A DNA stretch of 64,000 nt from Catonia carolina. Lineage: Eukaryota; Arthropoda; Insecta; Hemiptera; Achilidae. The stretch spans positions 49,189,553 through 49,253,552 of the forward strand of contig JAQMRL010000001.1 in the NCBI GenBank assembly GCA_035578175.1, read 5' to 3'. The stretch's first letter is position 1. Every line of letters begins with the position of its first letter. The position numbers and the translations under genes were made by a program. Of the stretch, positions 23,076 through 36,594 are shown piece by piece. A model generated the notes under the pieces. That model searched no databases. It saw only the letters and a program-made list of their open reading frames with translations, and had not been told where the DNA came from.

Positions 23076-26000
23076 CGTTTAAGAACATTAGTGAACAAAC
23101 TTTTGTCAGTTGATGTTGTGACTCATACCCACTATTATCCTTGTCAGGATATCGTTAGAGCCGGTTTTCTGATCGAACTTTGACCGTTTCCGCCATAGTC
23201 TTTCTTTGAACAATATAAATTCAATGTTAATACAATATAATTTGTAGATAATTGTATAACTTACTAATTGATCAATTGCAAAAATAGTTTTAAAGCAATT
23301 TTTAATTTTTGAATCACAGAAAAAAAATCAGTTGACTGCCGTAATTTCTCTGTTCTGGGTTAATGTTATTGGAAAACAAAATTCTTGCATTCAGTAAATA
23401 CAGCAGTATTCGTTCTATGCAATTACATAAACATTGATTTATTCATAACATATTGCTATTCATCATACCAATAAGCTGTATTTTTTAATGTTTACCAAAT
23501 AACATGAAAAGGAAATAACTAAAGAATGTTTTTTCAACAAATTAAAAGGCTATTTGATTAGAATGATCTAAACTCCAAGAATCGTGCCATAATTCAGTAC
23601 CGTGTTTTGGCGTGAAGAGAAATTTAAACTATATTATTCGGAGATATAACTCCTCAACTACTCTAACTCTGATTAATGCCATGTTTCTACCTTCTCAAAT
23701 CCTAAATTTTTCAATAACTTGTAATATTTAATTTCAAGAAAAGAAACATAGTCCCAAGTATTTTTATTCTTCTAAATTGTTCAATAACTTGCATAATTTA
23801 ATTTCAACAACAGAAACAAACCAGTTTTATTGCTCTAACTTTTACAGGTCAAGAGCGAATAGTTTGATTTATTCTTCGCCTACCTCATGAATAATGATGA
23901 TCGACACATAATGCAGAATCATTTAAATAACAGGTACCCTATATAACATAATTTAATGTTCAATGGTACTTTTAAAGTAGGTGGCTATCACAATAATTAG
24001 AGACATTATAATAAAACCTGATCGAGTTATAAAAAAAATTTCAAATGAAATGGCAGCCGTTTGTTTACCTATTTAGATTATAACTTAAAAGAAACACAGG
24101 AATGCGGTTGAAAATACAACTTAAATAAGTAACAATAAAAAAGTGACATATAAATAATAGAAACGTTTCATAGTGAACGTGGATCATAAAACCAACCCCG
24201 CTTGACCTTTAAACTCGCCACCTGAGTAACATTTTTTCATACAAACAAGGTTTACCAGATGCTTTCAAAACAATTTCTTAAGCATATGGTTTTTGCTTTC
24301 TGTCATCTTTTGTAGTTTTTCTACGAATGTGATATTTTTATCACCCAAAACTTGATCGATACTACTCTGAAATAGGAAAAATGGCCGTACCGTTAAAATA
24401 ACCCGGGTTCGATATTTCGACAAAAATACTGAAAGAATTCACAAATAAATCTATGTAATACTATACGACATTTTCTAGTGCTACAGATAACTTGTTTTCT
24501 TGATGTTTGGAATTAGCCGTAGTAACTGTAGTTTCTAAACCAGGCAATTCAATCATGATACATAAATGTCTTACCGACCTATAAGTGTCCTGCCAATTAT
24601 TTAAAAATTTTTGGAAACTATTCTTGAATAGCACGATAATTATATGAGTTATCTTGAATAGAACGATAAGTATTTGGTCCGCCCTTTACTGGACAATAGT
24701 ACTTTAAACTAAGGTGAAAACGAAGGCAACCGCAGACTTATTTGCTCACTAACTTAAATTTCTACCTTTGCTCCTTTTTTAATTTAACATCATTATACGT
24801 GTATGCAATAAATAAAGCTGTACATATTGCGTGAACAGCAATTATTTTTCTTTTGTAAAGGTAACTCCCACTGGGGGTGTTATCTTTCATGTAATCTTTG
24901 TTCACAGATCTATTTATTGTACTTAAAAAAAACACAATGTTCGTATACTCTGTTAGTAAAAAAATCAAACCACCATCATAAATATACTTTACAAGATTTA
25001 CGATTTGAAGATAATTAATTTCGGCCAATTTATATATTTCCTTATGTGAATAGCTATAAAAGGTACCTAACTTTTCTCAGTCCTATTAGGCAATATAATA
25101 TTCACTTGTCAATAAAAACTATCTTCCGTTTTAGATGTTATATTCCCGATATTTAAAAAATTCGTGAATAAAATAGTTTTACGTAATTATACATAAATTA
25201 CAATTACATTTGGTTTGTAATTTCTGATTCTAGTTGAAGTAAATTTAATGAATTCTATTTACTACTGAAAACCAATAAAAATTTAATATTATAAATTCAT
25301 AACAAATTTTTGCCTGTGTTTTATTTGCAATACTGAAGGAAGTATTAAAATTCACTTTACAATGTTATCTGTTATTATATTAAAAAATTTTAATGCATAA
25401 ATAAACGAATTAATATGATAAATAGATTATAATTTACAATATATCCTGTGTTAGAAGTTTAAAACAAATCTTTAAATGTTCCGAACTGGGTAAAATCTAA
25501 AACCAAATAATGGTGGAGCTATTAAACCGACACTTTTAATTTCCGTTCACATATTCGCTTGAGTCGGTAAAATAGTAACCGGAAAACACGACTGTCACAT
25601 AACGTGAATAAAACTGGTCAAACTTACCGTGTTTTGATTATGATTCAACATTAACTATTGGGATATCTATGATGAAGCAATTTCAAAACGGTCAACTTAT
25701 AAATATTTATAAAATTCACGTTATAGATTTTCACGGTGTTTAGTCAAGCTACTAGACAACTTTGAGATGAATAAAAACTCAACATATTTTCTTTAAAAAT
25801 AGCAATTCGTGGAATTATTAATTTTAGACATGCACATACCACTCCTTTGTTTTAAGAATAACAATAACGATTTGGTGAATTAAGAGTTAAGAGAAAATTT
25901 TATGATTTTTTTCTATTGCTTTGTGATTTTATTGCCACGAATTGTGAAGGTTAAGTGTTATTGCAGAAAATTTAACAACTATTCACAAGATCATTAATAG

Positions 26001-26697
26001 TATCCTTTAATATTCTCATACAATAAATTACTTTTTGGATAAATAATATTATATTAAGGTTACAGTTTGATGCTCTTGATTGATATGTAAATCACGCTTT
26101 AAAATTGTTGTTTATAAAGTATCAAACAAAGATATTTTATGTCACCTATTTGCCTTTTTATAGATAATGACACTCTTTTAAAAGAATAGAAACCAGTTTA
26201 ATAATCCTCTGTTGATATTAATCATAGTCTCTCCCTGAAGACCATTTTGTCTTCTGACGATCAAGTTTTAATAGCTGAATCAGAAAACAGCTCCAAATAG
26301 CCTTTTCTCTTTTATTTTTTATTTTTCAAATTCTAATAAACTTTGTACAGTCTGTGCATATCTAGCTCCAAATCTAACGTGATGGCTTTTGTAGGAAGAA
26401 AACCGGAAGTCCCAAGATTGTGATTAATAACTGACTCTTTTGTTGAGCAGGTCAAAGTAATAAATTACTTAAGCTACCACATTGATTTTGACAAGAAGCT
26501 TTATGTTAAAAAATGAATATATAGTTTTTAGAGAGTATGCGGAATGATCACAGGTACACTAAGGGACAAAGCTCATAGACCATTGATGAGGTTTTGTGAC
26601 GTATGGGAGTTATGATAGCAAAACTTGGATTATGACTTAATTAAGTTAAATTATGACTTTATTATATAACTTAAGTTTATATGAACTAATGAACTAA
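23076..26697. other. long A+T-rich spacer without supported genes
   Basis: I see no conserved protein, RNA or repeat. Opposite-strand open frames at 24762-25028 and 24827-25018 overlap each other and look like chance. A weak R1-like TAACTCCTCAACTACTCTAACTCTGA occurs near 23645-23675, too diverged to call. Confidence 0.5.
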
Positions 26698-26893
26698 TAA
26701 AGTTAATTATGAATTAATTTTATAATTTAAGTCAATTAAGTTAATTATGACTTCATTAACGATTAGTACTTAATCCATAGAGAAGGAAGGAGAAATAAAG
26801 TTAATTATGACTTAATTATAAAACTTAAGTCAATTATGATTTAATTAAGGATTATTACTTAATCAAAAGCGAATGAAAGAGAAATTCGTAGCC
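26698..26893. repeat. imperfect A/T tandem repeat, period about 98 bases
   Basis: Two units begin TAAAGTTAATTATGA at 26698 and 26796 and run through AATTT/AAACTTAAGTCAATTA, TTAACGATTAGTACTTAATC or the equivalent, and GAAGGAAGGAGAAAT or GAATGAAAGAGAAAT. A shorter related piece precedes them at about 26630-26697. Divergence is noticeable, so the array is old. Confidence 0.65.
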
Positions 26894-28499
26894 GGTGATA
26901 CGTATTCTACAAATAGTCGAGGGTTATTCGAGAGAGGACAGAATTCAAACTTGGAATATAAGGCAAGCATCACAGACAATAAGAGTAGGCCTAAACGGAA
27001 AAATTAGAAAATTGCTATAAAATATTATATTATTATAATAGGATGGAGCGTCTTTAAAGAGTCTAGAAGATAGAATTACAAAATAGTTTCTGGTTTAAAT
27101 GAAGAAGCTTGAGAAGACCACTGCAACGCTGGAAGCAGTTTACTTTAACTATAGATTTTTCAATGAAAAATGGCATTAGTATATTTACAATGTCAAATGG
27201 CAGAAGTACGAGAAAATATTCCATATTACATCTGTTTATTACCTAGTTGCCTACTTATTTCATAATTCTCATTGTGTGCGATAAAACATTATTTCCTAAT
27301 AATTTCTTTAAAAATAATTGTATACTACTATTGAATCAATAAAATTATAACATTTATCTACTCAACTTTAGAGATTTATCCAGGGTTGAGAGTATCCAAT
27401 TAAACACTTAAAAAATAAATATTTCACTGTAACGCTTTCAAAGTACAAAATAAACTAAAACAAAATAATATTTATTGAATAATAAACTAAGGCCTACTGG
27501 TATTAAATTTACAATTTAATTGACTGTACTTTTTGAACTTTTAGCAATGGTAGAAAATTTAAATTGATTTATGTTATGCTCCGGTTAATTAAATTTATAA
27601 ATTAAAAATAAATATAAATTTGAAATAAATTATTAAATAATTCAATACTTTATATCAAATAACTTTGTATGATTAATAAAATGAAATAATAGATTCTTTT
27701 GTACTTATAAAATGTACAGTCAGGTGATCAACATATTATGAAGTTATAAAAATTAAAAAATTTCTGAAATTGCACCAAACAGCTGATTGTTACAGTATCT
27801 GCTGCAAATATTTTTGTGGAGTTTAACGTTACCTCGGTGCTAGTTACATAGAAAATAGGGTGGTCAGGTGAATTTTCTATTTATGATAACCTTTTGTCAT
27901 TTCATTGTAAAAGAAAGCACAGAGATGCTATACCTTCAAGCAGAAAAATGTTGGAAATATCTTCTTAAGGAATGTTGTATTAAAGAAAATCCTTATGAAA
28001 TACAATAAGATACTTAAGGTTTCTTTATACTGTAGTCTTTATCAAAAAATTACAAACAAATAACATCCACTTCTGAAATTCTTAGGTATTGAAATATACA
28101 GAAAAGTTCATGCTATACGTTATGCAGTGTTTACAATACAAAAAATATTTTAATTAAAATAACATTTTTCAATGGTCATCGATACGAGTCTCGTTTGGAG
28201 ATACTGGTTTTTTTGACAATAGAAAAAAACGCTATTGATCTCGCACTCACAACGCATTTATAAACCTGAATATATTAAACGTGGTTAAAGTTAATGAAGC
28301 ATATATTATTAAAATTTGTTTTCTGATCCGTTATGTAATTTATCTCGTTATGTTAAAAATATACCAATATGTTCAGGAATATTCTTAACATTTAAAGTAT
28401 TTAATACAAGCAAAACTTTTTTTTGACTTTATTAAAGAAAAATAAACTACAACTGTGTAACAATTTAACACAACCAGCTGTTATAATGTCAATAGTTTT
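26894..28499. other. no gene seen
   Basis: A+T-rich spacer; nothing supported. Confidence 0.5.
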
Positions 28500-28872
28500 A
28501 TATAATTGTCTTGATGTCACTTGTGTGAGGTAGTCGCCCAGCGGCAACCCCTCAAGACGATTCACAAAAGGTCTCTATTCCATTGCCTTTTCAGTCTTTT
28601 AAGTGGGTTGTGTGGGTAGGTGGGTAGCAGACAACGACTGAATTTGTGAATTTTTGTGATAGTGTAGTTCGCTATGAAAACGTCGGTATAGTTTCTTTAT
28701 TGTTTCGTCCACCGTTTCAATGTTAAGGTCTCTATGTAATGTTTTGTTACTAACGTGTGTTGGACAGCCTGTGATGATGCGTAAAGTTTTGTTCTGAAAT
28801 GTCTGAATACGTTTTATGTTAGATACTTAAGCTGATCCGTAGATCACTGAACCGTAGGTCCAGTGATCTACA
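28500..28872 (-). pseudogene. Jockey-type LINE remnant, ORF2 C-terminus
   Basis: Minus-strand translation gives TYGSVIYGSA, then VSNIKRIQTFQNKTLRIITG, then CPTHVSNKTLHRDLNIETVD, then ETIKKLYRRFH, and near 28570 a diverged LKRLKRQWNRDL-type end. These match, in order, the SNIEIIQRFQSKILR and ILHRD landmarks of the copy at 465-1062. Two stops and a frameshift break it. Jockey family by this motif order; the catalytic core is absent. Confidence 0.85.
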
Positions 28873-28984
28873 AATCACTAAAGAAAAACTAAAAAAATAA
28901 TCACATTAATAATATTATTTTGTGTATTGACAAAGTTTAAATGTTACAAGGATAAACTAGTTTGTTGACAATTTGTGTGTACTG

Positions 28985-29400
28985 AGAAAAATCAGACGAC
29001 TTCTAATTTTTATCCCGAAATTCTACTACACGCCTTCTGCCAACGTTAAAATTATCTGATAAATATGGAAAGTTTAGATCGCGGATTACTGAGTCGTTAC
29101 TGTTTTTTTTATTTAAATTTGAATCGCAGGTATGTCTGGTGGATTTTTTCACTTATGTAACAGATGCTAAGATCTGTGTGAAGTCTGTGATTGGAATCGT
29201 ACTAAAAAGTGTTAACATTTACTGCACTCGGCATTTTTGATTGAAAACGTTGAAGTTCAAGCATAACCAAGAGTTAACCTGTGCCGCAGATCTGGCATCC
29301 TTACACCCAATTTGGTTTAAGAAACAGTTTTTAAAAATATGCTTTTAGATGAGGGGTTAATTTTGACTAATGCGTCGGATTAGAAGACTGTTCAGCTGTT
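28985..29400 (-). pseudogene. second, strongly decayed Jockey-type remnant
   Basis: Split over several frames on the minus strand: a piece like NVFNQKCRVQ corresponding to IQRFQSKCLR, then HRLHTDLSICYISEKIHQTY followed by LRFKFK, corresponding to the LHRDL ... Y..RF segment. It lies about 110 bases upstream (minus sense) of the previous remnant but covers the same protein region, so the two are separate insertions rather than one element. Confidence 0.6.
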
Positions 29401-31571
29401 TACGCCTATCATCAAAAGCTTTACGCTCCACGTTTACATATTATTCCATTTAAACCTTCTGTTTATTTATAGAGTCCAAGATATTTTTAAACACAATTTT
29501 CTTAGAATATTTTTCAATAATTTTAACCAGGAATCGAAAACAAGATCTCCAATTTTGTATTATACCACTCTAACTAATGTTCCACGGATACACACATAGT
29601 AGCTTAAAGCATAAAACTATAAAATAATCACATTAAATTTAATTTTCATGTAATTTTTTTGTTTTTTAACATAATTCTAATTTATCTATACAAACAAATT
29701 TATATTTATCAAACACCGTACTAAGACCAGTGGGGGTTAATTTCAGAGTCTGCAAAACCACCCCAATCTTATTCTACCAACAGTATCCTTCTAAACATTT
29801 ACAGTTTCCATACGTCTCGGATTTGGCTAAAATATTCTATATTTTCTTATACAAGCAATGGCCCAAGGAACGCTAGACACATCAGTGGCCACGAGATCTA
29901 GCAAAAAATCAATGAAGAAACCGAGCTAGCTTCATAAGTAAAAACACGAGATTCTATATTCTGAATTAAGTGGCTTATACACTAACTGTTATGAATATTT
30001 AACATATTTTAAATTGCCTATAAAACGTAAAAGAGCTTTTATATGGTACTAACTTGTAGACAAAATGGTGAATCACATAAAAAGCATAATTCTAAATTTT
30101 GTTTATTTAAACTCTTCAAGTTCATATTTGTTTTACTTAAGAGTTAATTTCAATTTTCATTATGCATACCGTAGGATAAGATAAATTCTTAGATATTTAA
30201 AATAAGCTAATGAAAAAAAGTATGTCGTTTACAAATAAATTATTAATATAAAAGTTCATTTGAATTTTAAATTTAAATATCACAATATGAAATCCTTTTC
30301 TTTACTCTCTGTTGTAGCTACACTTTTAGTAATACCGTCTTTTAATACTTGTTACCGGTTTAAAAGGACTTCTAAGCTTTAAATGAAATTAACTTTTCAA
30401 AATTTTTAAAATATACGTTTTACAAAATAAAATAATTCGTATACTTTGTGAATTATATAAAGTATAAAATTTTGTAGACTTTGTTTCAGTATAACAATTT
30501 TTTAAAATGATAATTTCGTGAAAGTTACTTAGGTTTAAAACTGACCAGGGAATTTATAGAAAACCATTTATGAGTTTTGAAATTTATAAATATATTCTTG
30601 ATTTAAAAATAGCAATGCAGGATGTTGTATATAATTTTTAATGAATGCAAGAGAAAATATGTTGAGAAAATATGTATAATGCAAGAGAAAATATGCAAAA
30701 GAAAATATGTTGTTGGGGTAAGCTCACGTTTATTTTTCATTTGAGCGATATACATTTACGTGATAAAAATACTTTTAATCAATATCTGTTAACAGATATT
30801 GTCGCATGTCAGTGGTTTTATTTTTATTTATTTCTTTCAAAAACCTTTATTTAACTAAACGCCTTTGGGAATGAACCATGAAAATTTTTGTAATATGTTT
30901 TTAGAAACATTATTCATTAACTTAAAAAATTATTTCACTCACGTAAACTGAACACCTTAAGAGCAAACATTTACATATTACTAAATGATCACGGCAGACA
31001 TTTTTGTCAGCATTGAGTTAAATCTCGATTATGTCTACTACTGAAGCAAGAAATTAACTTATCCGACGCTTTGCTGAACGGACGCCCCTGTGACGGATGG
31101 AAATCAGATATTTGGTGCAGCCCAACGAGCCAATTCAGACAGGATCCAGGTATGCAAGTTTAAATACTTAAGCCTTGCCACTGGAGTAACTTGGTTTGTC
31201 AGAAACGACTGCTTCTTTTGGGCCTTGGAATTTCCTACATAAAAGATGTCGCGAGACAGCTTTATAAAATATTCTCTGGAAAACTACATTCATTTAAACG
31301 ATCTCGCTCGACATAGGCCTATGGGAATTTTTACAAATTTTAGATGAGTTTGCCATCTTTGTTGAGGAATCTTTTTCAATAACATTTCGTTTAGCCACTT
31401 CATCATTATCGCCATTGCGAAGATATCCATTTCCGTCATCGTTGGTGCTTCAACTGTCATTTTCATCAAGTTCCTGCATCGTGGTGTGACTACATTATCC
31501 TCAAGGAAACTTTGCTGCGTGTGACCCGCCTTGCGTGCCTAACTAATACTTTTATCTGTTGTTATTGTTTT
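29401..31571. other. spacer; weak coding-like patches only
   Basis: Two patches are richer in G+C than their surroundings. At 29669-29875 (+) 68 codons stay open without a Met start. At 31330-31500 (-) a frame rich in Asp, Asn, Ser and Lys (QELDENDS, stop, STNDDGNGYLRNGDNDEVAK) is interrupted by one TGA. Neither matches a family I know. They may be relics of host exons or of mobile elements. Confidence 0.3.
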
Positions 31572-31986
31572 GGTTATCAGCTAAAAGGCTGGTTTGAATG
31601 TCTAGAGGCTTTACTGAATAAAACGCAGAGCGGAAAGTTCATATTTGCTTTGCTCACTGAGTGGAAAAGTATGCTTATCAGCATGCCAGGCCCTTTGAAA
31701 AGCAACTACTTTTCACCCAGCAAATGATACCTTCACTTCATTCACCAAAGTGCCTGGGTGCATAATGAAATTCATTACTCTCAGAGGAGATAACTCTGAC
31801 TAGTGTCTTTTACACCTCTACCTCTTCTGCTTTTAAATGCTTCAATCATATAATTATCTGACCAATGGATAAGAAAAAGAACTATTTTTTGTAGTCCTGG
31901 AATTGTAAATAAACATTCTTGAAACCTTGATTTTTTTGTGTTAATCGAGAGAAAATAATTTAACATTCCACCTGCTTATCATGGGC
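31572..31986 (+). repeat. interspersed repeat R1, copy 3 (longest)
   Basis: Begins GGTTATCAGCTAAAAGGCTGG and runs to CCACCTGCTTATCATGGGCA. It carries a small insertion relative to other copies around 31905-31950. The overlapping open frames 31512-31727 (+) and 31781-31966 (-) are repeat sequence, not genes. Confidence 0.86.
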
Positions 31987-32547
31987 AAGCTTTTAACTAC
32001 ACTGAAAATTAAAAGAGACGGATGTAGGCTGTTTTGAAAAGGTGGGGCTAATTTTTGGAAAGTGATTCTACACAACTTTTGAAACAAAAATATTTAATAA
32101 TCATAAGTCCTAAAACGTTGTTCTTGATAGCAACAACTGTTTGTTCTTCCATGTGATAAATCTATATTGAACTGGATAATATGCCTTTTTAATTTATGTA
32201 ATTTGTTTGAAATATATGTTTAAATATTCCATACTTTTCAGCAAAAAAAATTAATTCAGTGGTTATTATTTTTAATTTAGTTATAATAACTATCTATAAC
32301 CTAATCAAATGGTTTTAATATTCAGTCATTTCTGTCATCCATTCGATTCAGTGTTATCAGTTTTAAGATAGTGAAGATAAGATGGCTGAAATTCTGAGAT
32401 TACAGTAGTAAATAAGGCTATTTTTAAAAGAATCGTACGAGCCGTTTTTGAGAAAATCGCAAAAAGTGAAAAATGACACGAATAAACCACTGCTTTCGGT
32501 TCTCTAGCAGTATCTGTAAGTTTCAAGTTTCAACTTCTTAACATATT
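31987..32547. other. no gene seen
   Basis: The minus-strand frame 32335-32526 contains GCGATTTTCTCAAAAACGGC-like DNA resembling the 1-110 region of the window, so it is probably repeat-derived. Confidence 0.4.
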
Positions 32548-32700
32548 TTGTTCATAAACACAGACCAATCACTAAAAACATTTTTTTTGGTTCAGGGGGT
32601 CTGAAAACGTGTAAATCCGGTGAAAACTTGATTTCGAAAAATCGACATGACAATACTTTCCTTCCTATAACTATTCATATAAGCAAGAGAAAGTAAAAAA
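32548..32700 (+). repeat. interspersed repeat R3, copy 2
   Basis: Second copy of the unit at 1094-1238, same orientation: CAGACCAATCACTAAAAACA, GGTTCAGGGGGTCTGAAAAC, AATCCGGTGAAAACTTGATT, AATACTTTCCTTCCTATA and GCAAGAGAAAGTAAAAA. Identity is high enough to call without gaps over most of the length. Confidence 0.72.
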
Positions 32701-33850
32701 TGTAAGTACTAACATTATAAAAATTTACTGAATATTTTCTCCTTTAACTTCATCATCATGTGTTCATGATATACGAGTATAATTTCTATCTTCAAGTAAT
32801 AATTAATATTAAATTTTTTAAAGTTTTTAAAAAAACTTGGCATCTACTACTTAAGAGTATTAAAAGGCGTACTTATGTTGCTGAATTTTCTTTTCAAGAA
32901 GGAACATCTTGTTATTCTGTTTCACGTAATTTTCAACGGTAGCACTTACGAGAAAATATGAAAAATAAATAACTACCTCTAGAGAAATCAAGAACCGAGA
33001 AACGATTTTATAATATGAATTTATATCCACGTAGGTGCTGTAGTGTGACTGGTGATTATATTTTATAATATCCAGCCGTGGGTATGAGTTTTCATAAATT
33101 ATACGACTTTGGTAATACACCTGATAAATTTAAAAATCGATAAAACAAAGGTTAAACTACTTTAAAATTATTAGTTTACTTGAAATTTCATGGTAAAAAT
33201 ATTTTTGTAATATTAACATATAAATTAATTACGTTTTAAAGCTTGAATATTTATTTAGACACTAAAATTTATTTGCCAAAGTGAGGTTACAAACCAGTTT
33301 ATCACCAGGCAGAAACAATGATTGCGACACCCTTATCAAAGTCAAGAAACTATACATGTTAATAAACCTTATGCATAAGTGAGTTCCCACATTCAGTTTA
33401 CAAATATTGTTAAGAGCCTTTCTTAGTAATTTTAGGGCAATATTCTGGAATGATTTACAAATGTATTTTAATGTATATATAACTGTTGCCCATAGATACA
33501 AAAACATATGTAATAAACGCAGTACAACTTTTTTGTTGGAACAGCAATAAAAAATTACGAATGGTTTATATAAGTTTATTTAGACTCAAACATAAGTGGT
33601 TTCTTTCAAATGGCAACTTCTACGAAAAGTTGAATCCCAAAAGTTCAGAAAGTTGGGTTATTTGGAACGGTCATGAATAAAACCTGTTGACATTTCAAAA
33701 CTTTATCTCTTGGAAAAAAGAAATATTTTATTTGTTTCTTGACAATACACGTAACGTGTTCTTTCTCTAGTAAGCAGTAAGTCGTAAATAGGGTTTCGGA
33801 TTGTATGCCATGAGCACAAGGTCAGTGCAATATACCTTGCCTGACTGATT
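32701..33850. other. no gene seen
   Basis: Open frames at 32760-32942, 32860-33120, 33262-33507 and 33486-33680 lie on alternating strands, partly overlap and resemble nothing known. Confidence 0.5.
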
Positions 33851-33876
33851 GTTACTGGTCGTTCACGACCAGTAAC
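33851..33876. repeat. perfect 26-base palindrome with two-base centre
   Basis: Arms GTTACTGGTCGT (33851-33862) and its exact complement (33865-33876) flank a TC centre. It can form a 12-bp hairpin in either strand. It stands alone, without a U tract on the plus side. Confidence 0.9.
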
Positions 33877-35202
33877 TTATAGAATTTACCTACTTTCCCC
33901 TAACAATTATTACGTATTTTATAAAAATCACTTAATACATAAATAACTTAACAAGTTAAGATTATTTGAAACAATCTCCCATTCACTTCTATTTATCTAA
34001 TACTTTTTAAACTCGATTGTAAAACTATCAGGAACGGAATACATTTTTAACGAAACAATTTAGTTATCAGAAATTTAGTAATGCAATGTGCACAATTCAT
34101 TTTTGCAACATATTGCATCGTATTTATATGTTTTGAAAATAATTTTTGTTCAAATCTTACATAGAAAAAATAATTTTAAAAACAAATATATTTTTATAAG
34201 TTTAGGCTTACAAGAGTTTTCATAGAATAATAAAACGTACTCTGAATTTAGTTGGAGTGCATACGGCACAGGTATTATTTCTTATTGAAACTGTAAAGGT
34301 GTCCATACGGTGGAATTAATTTGGATACTGTTAACAAAAATATACAAATTATACACGTTATGCATGTCAAAAAATAAATATCCAAACTCAACAACTGCTT
34401 TCCAATTTTTCCACATTTTACTATACCTGTCAGGATTTTGTCTAATATTTTCACCTTTAATAAAAAATATATAATTATTTCGAAAAAAAACATATTACAT
34501 TCTTTTATGTTTGTCACTATATGAATTTTTTTTGGAGAGTAACATTAATCAGAAATTAATTACAAGGACACTTTCTTGGCTACCGGAGAGAAAATGCACG
34601 ACTTCTGTAAACCACACCGTTAATACCAAATCGTGCAGAGTATTAAATTATTTTTTTTAATGAAAATTTCTGTGAAATATTTGAGATAATTTTTAAAACA
34701 ATTGTGAAAAACAGAAGTTTTTTTAATTATTAGCAAAAAACAACAATACAAGGCGCACTCTTAAGCACGGTATTATGCTTTTGTTCACACCTAACTTTTA
34801 AATCGTTTAACCGATTGCTTGGAGTTGAAATGAAATGTTAGCTTGTCATCTTCTAGTCAAATAGAGAACACTTTTTGACTCATGTGGCCTTGTGATATAG
34901 TCTATCTTGACTTAAAAATATTTTCAATATAAAGTTCAAAAATCTCAGTTTTACCACAATAAATAACTTTTGTTATACTAATTTACTTGGGGCAGATGAA
35001 ATTAGACTCAGTACATTTTTATGATAAATTTTCATATGAGTTTTGCAAACGAAATCTAAGAATGGAAGAAAAATATTTTAACACCCTTGTATGTTATTCA
35101 CAACCTGTTCCCGACTCCTGCGAAACATTTTTTTGGTTGTTTTACGTTTGATTGTCTTTCAATTACTTCTAAAGCAGACTATAATAAGGAGAATAGATTA
35201 AA
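33877..35202. other. no gene seen
   Basis: A+T-rich; the minus-strand frame 34275-34517 is a hydrophobic chance frame. Confidence 0.5.
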
Positions 35203-35265
35203 ATGAGTGATGAAAAATTCCAGACCTGACCGGGAATCGAACCCGGAACCGCTGGAGTAGCAGCC
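35203..35265 (-). mobile_element. SINE head type B fragment
   Basis: GATGAAAAATTCCAGACCTG followed by CCGGGAATCGAACCCGGAACC is the plus-strand image of the B-box half of the SINE at 10539-10708. The A box and the tail are missing. Confidence 0.75.
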
Positions 35266-36439
35266 TACATCTAGCCTAATGAAATCAAACTTTTTTTAAT
35301 GATGACATCTTTTCAGCGTTTACTTCTATTTCAAACGAATTTTTGAAAAACCTATATTATTTTGAGTGAGGCCCGAGCGTTTTTAACTTTCTTATGCCAA
35401 TAACTATCTTCACAACCAACGACTGCCATGGCATTTCACTTTTTGTTCATTTCCGTTGTGATTATGGAATATTTAAAGTTTAAAATTTATTAATTAAAAT
35501 AAATTTTGTAAAGTTTGAGATTAATTCAATGAAACAAGCCCAGAAAGTGTGTTACGGGAAAATCTGTTCTAGGTGTAACTGTGTCATTCAGGTTTCATTG
35601 TGTACGTTCGCACGGGCAAGCTGTTTTAAATAAATAATCCATATCCGCAAAAATGGATATGCAATTGAAAGTATACAATAAAAACATAAATGCTACAATA
35701 AAAACATCACTTGCATAAAAACCAAACGATATGAATTTCAAGAGAGAAAATTTACCGAAATATTTTTTACTATTTTTATGCTTGTATTTTGAACACGAGC
35801 GTGCGCGTAAGCATAGGGACAAATTACAATGTATCCAATGTTTCTATACAAAAGAAAGTAATAAACAAAAATATTTTTGTAAAATATAAAGTTACGTTAC
35901 TTTTTAAGTTTACCATTTTTTACGAAAGTAAAAACTTAAGAAAACAACGACTGTAATATCAATAAAATTGTTCAGTACTGTTCTTCAAAATATAGTAATG
36001 GGTTAGTCTAATATTCATACTTTTAAAAAAATATTTGAATAAGGAACGAATGAATAAAAACGTTTATGAAAAGAATATTCATACAATGAATTCAATTCCG
36101 TAACAAGTAACGAGAATCGTATTGAAAACAAAATACTATTTGAAACTATCTAACACTCTATTATTCTACAAAACTATCTGTTCTATTTGTATTCGGGACC
36201 ATACTTCTTTACTCGACAACTTTAAAAAAAATTTTCAACTAGATTAAATATTTATAGGTAGAATACTTATATTAAGTATTCATCAACATATCACCTTTTT
36301 GTTTCCCATTATATTCATTTACCCCAAATTACTTTTTGATGAGATTTCATTTTATAAAATTATAAATTAATCTATAGTCTATCATTACTACAGATATCAG
36401 ATAAATTGATGTCTCATAGCCGAACGACTGAGAGAGAGA
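35266..36439. other. no gene seen
   Basis: Nothing supported; the minus-strand frame 35595-35822 is unrecognised. Confidence 0.5.
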
Positions 36440-36594
36440 TATGTGGCATAAGTACGCATGCGCCAAAAAGTCTTTACCGTTATAATCCAGATCTGAAAAC
36501 ATACTACAGTCGTTATCTTGCCCCGTGCTAGTGTGTACGTGTAGTGTGTGTGTGTTATGAACAACAAACCAGTATGATAGCTGAGTAAAGGAAG
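36440..36594 (+). promoter_or_regulatory. possible promoter and untranslated first exon
   Basis: A G+C-richer patch contains TACGCATGCGCC with the palindrome GCATGCGC (36456-36463), like an NRF-1-type promoter motif, then a GT-rich stretch (36533-36557) and a good donor, GGAAG|GTAAGC, near 36594. No downstream exon was found, so this is a weak call. Confidence 0.25.

Noticed and set aside
24762..25028. Gene on the minus strand of 88 codons
   Set aside because: Overlaps an equally long frame on the other strand; hydrophobic, A+T-driven composition and no recognisable domain.
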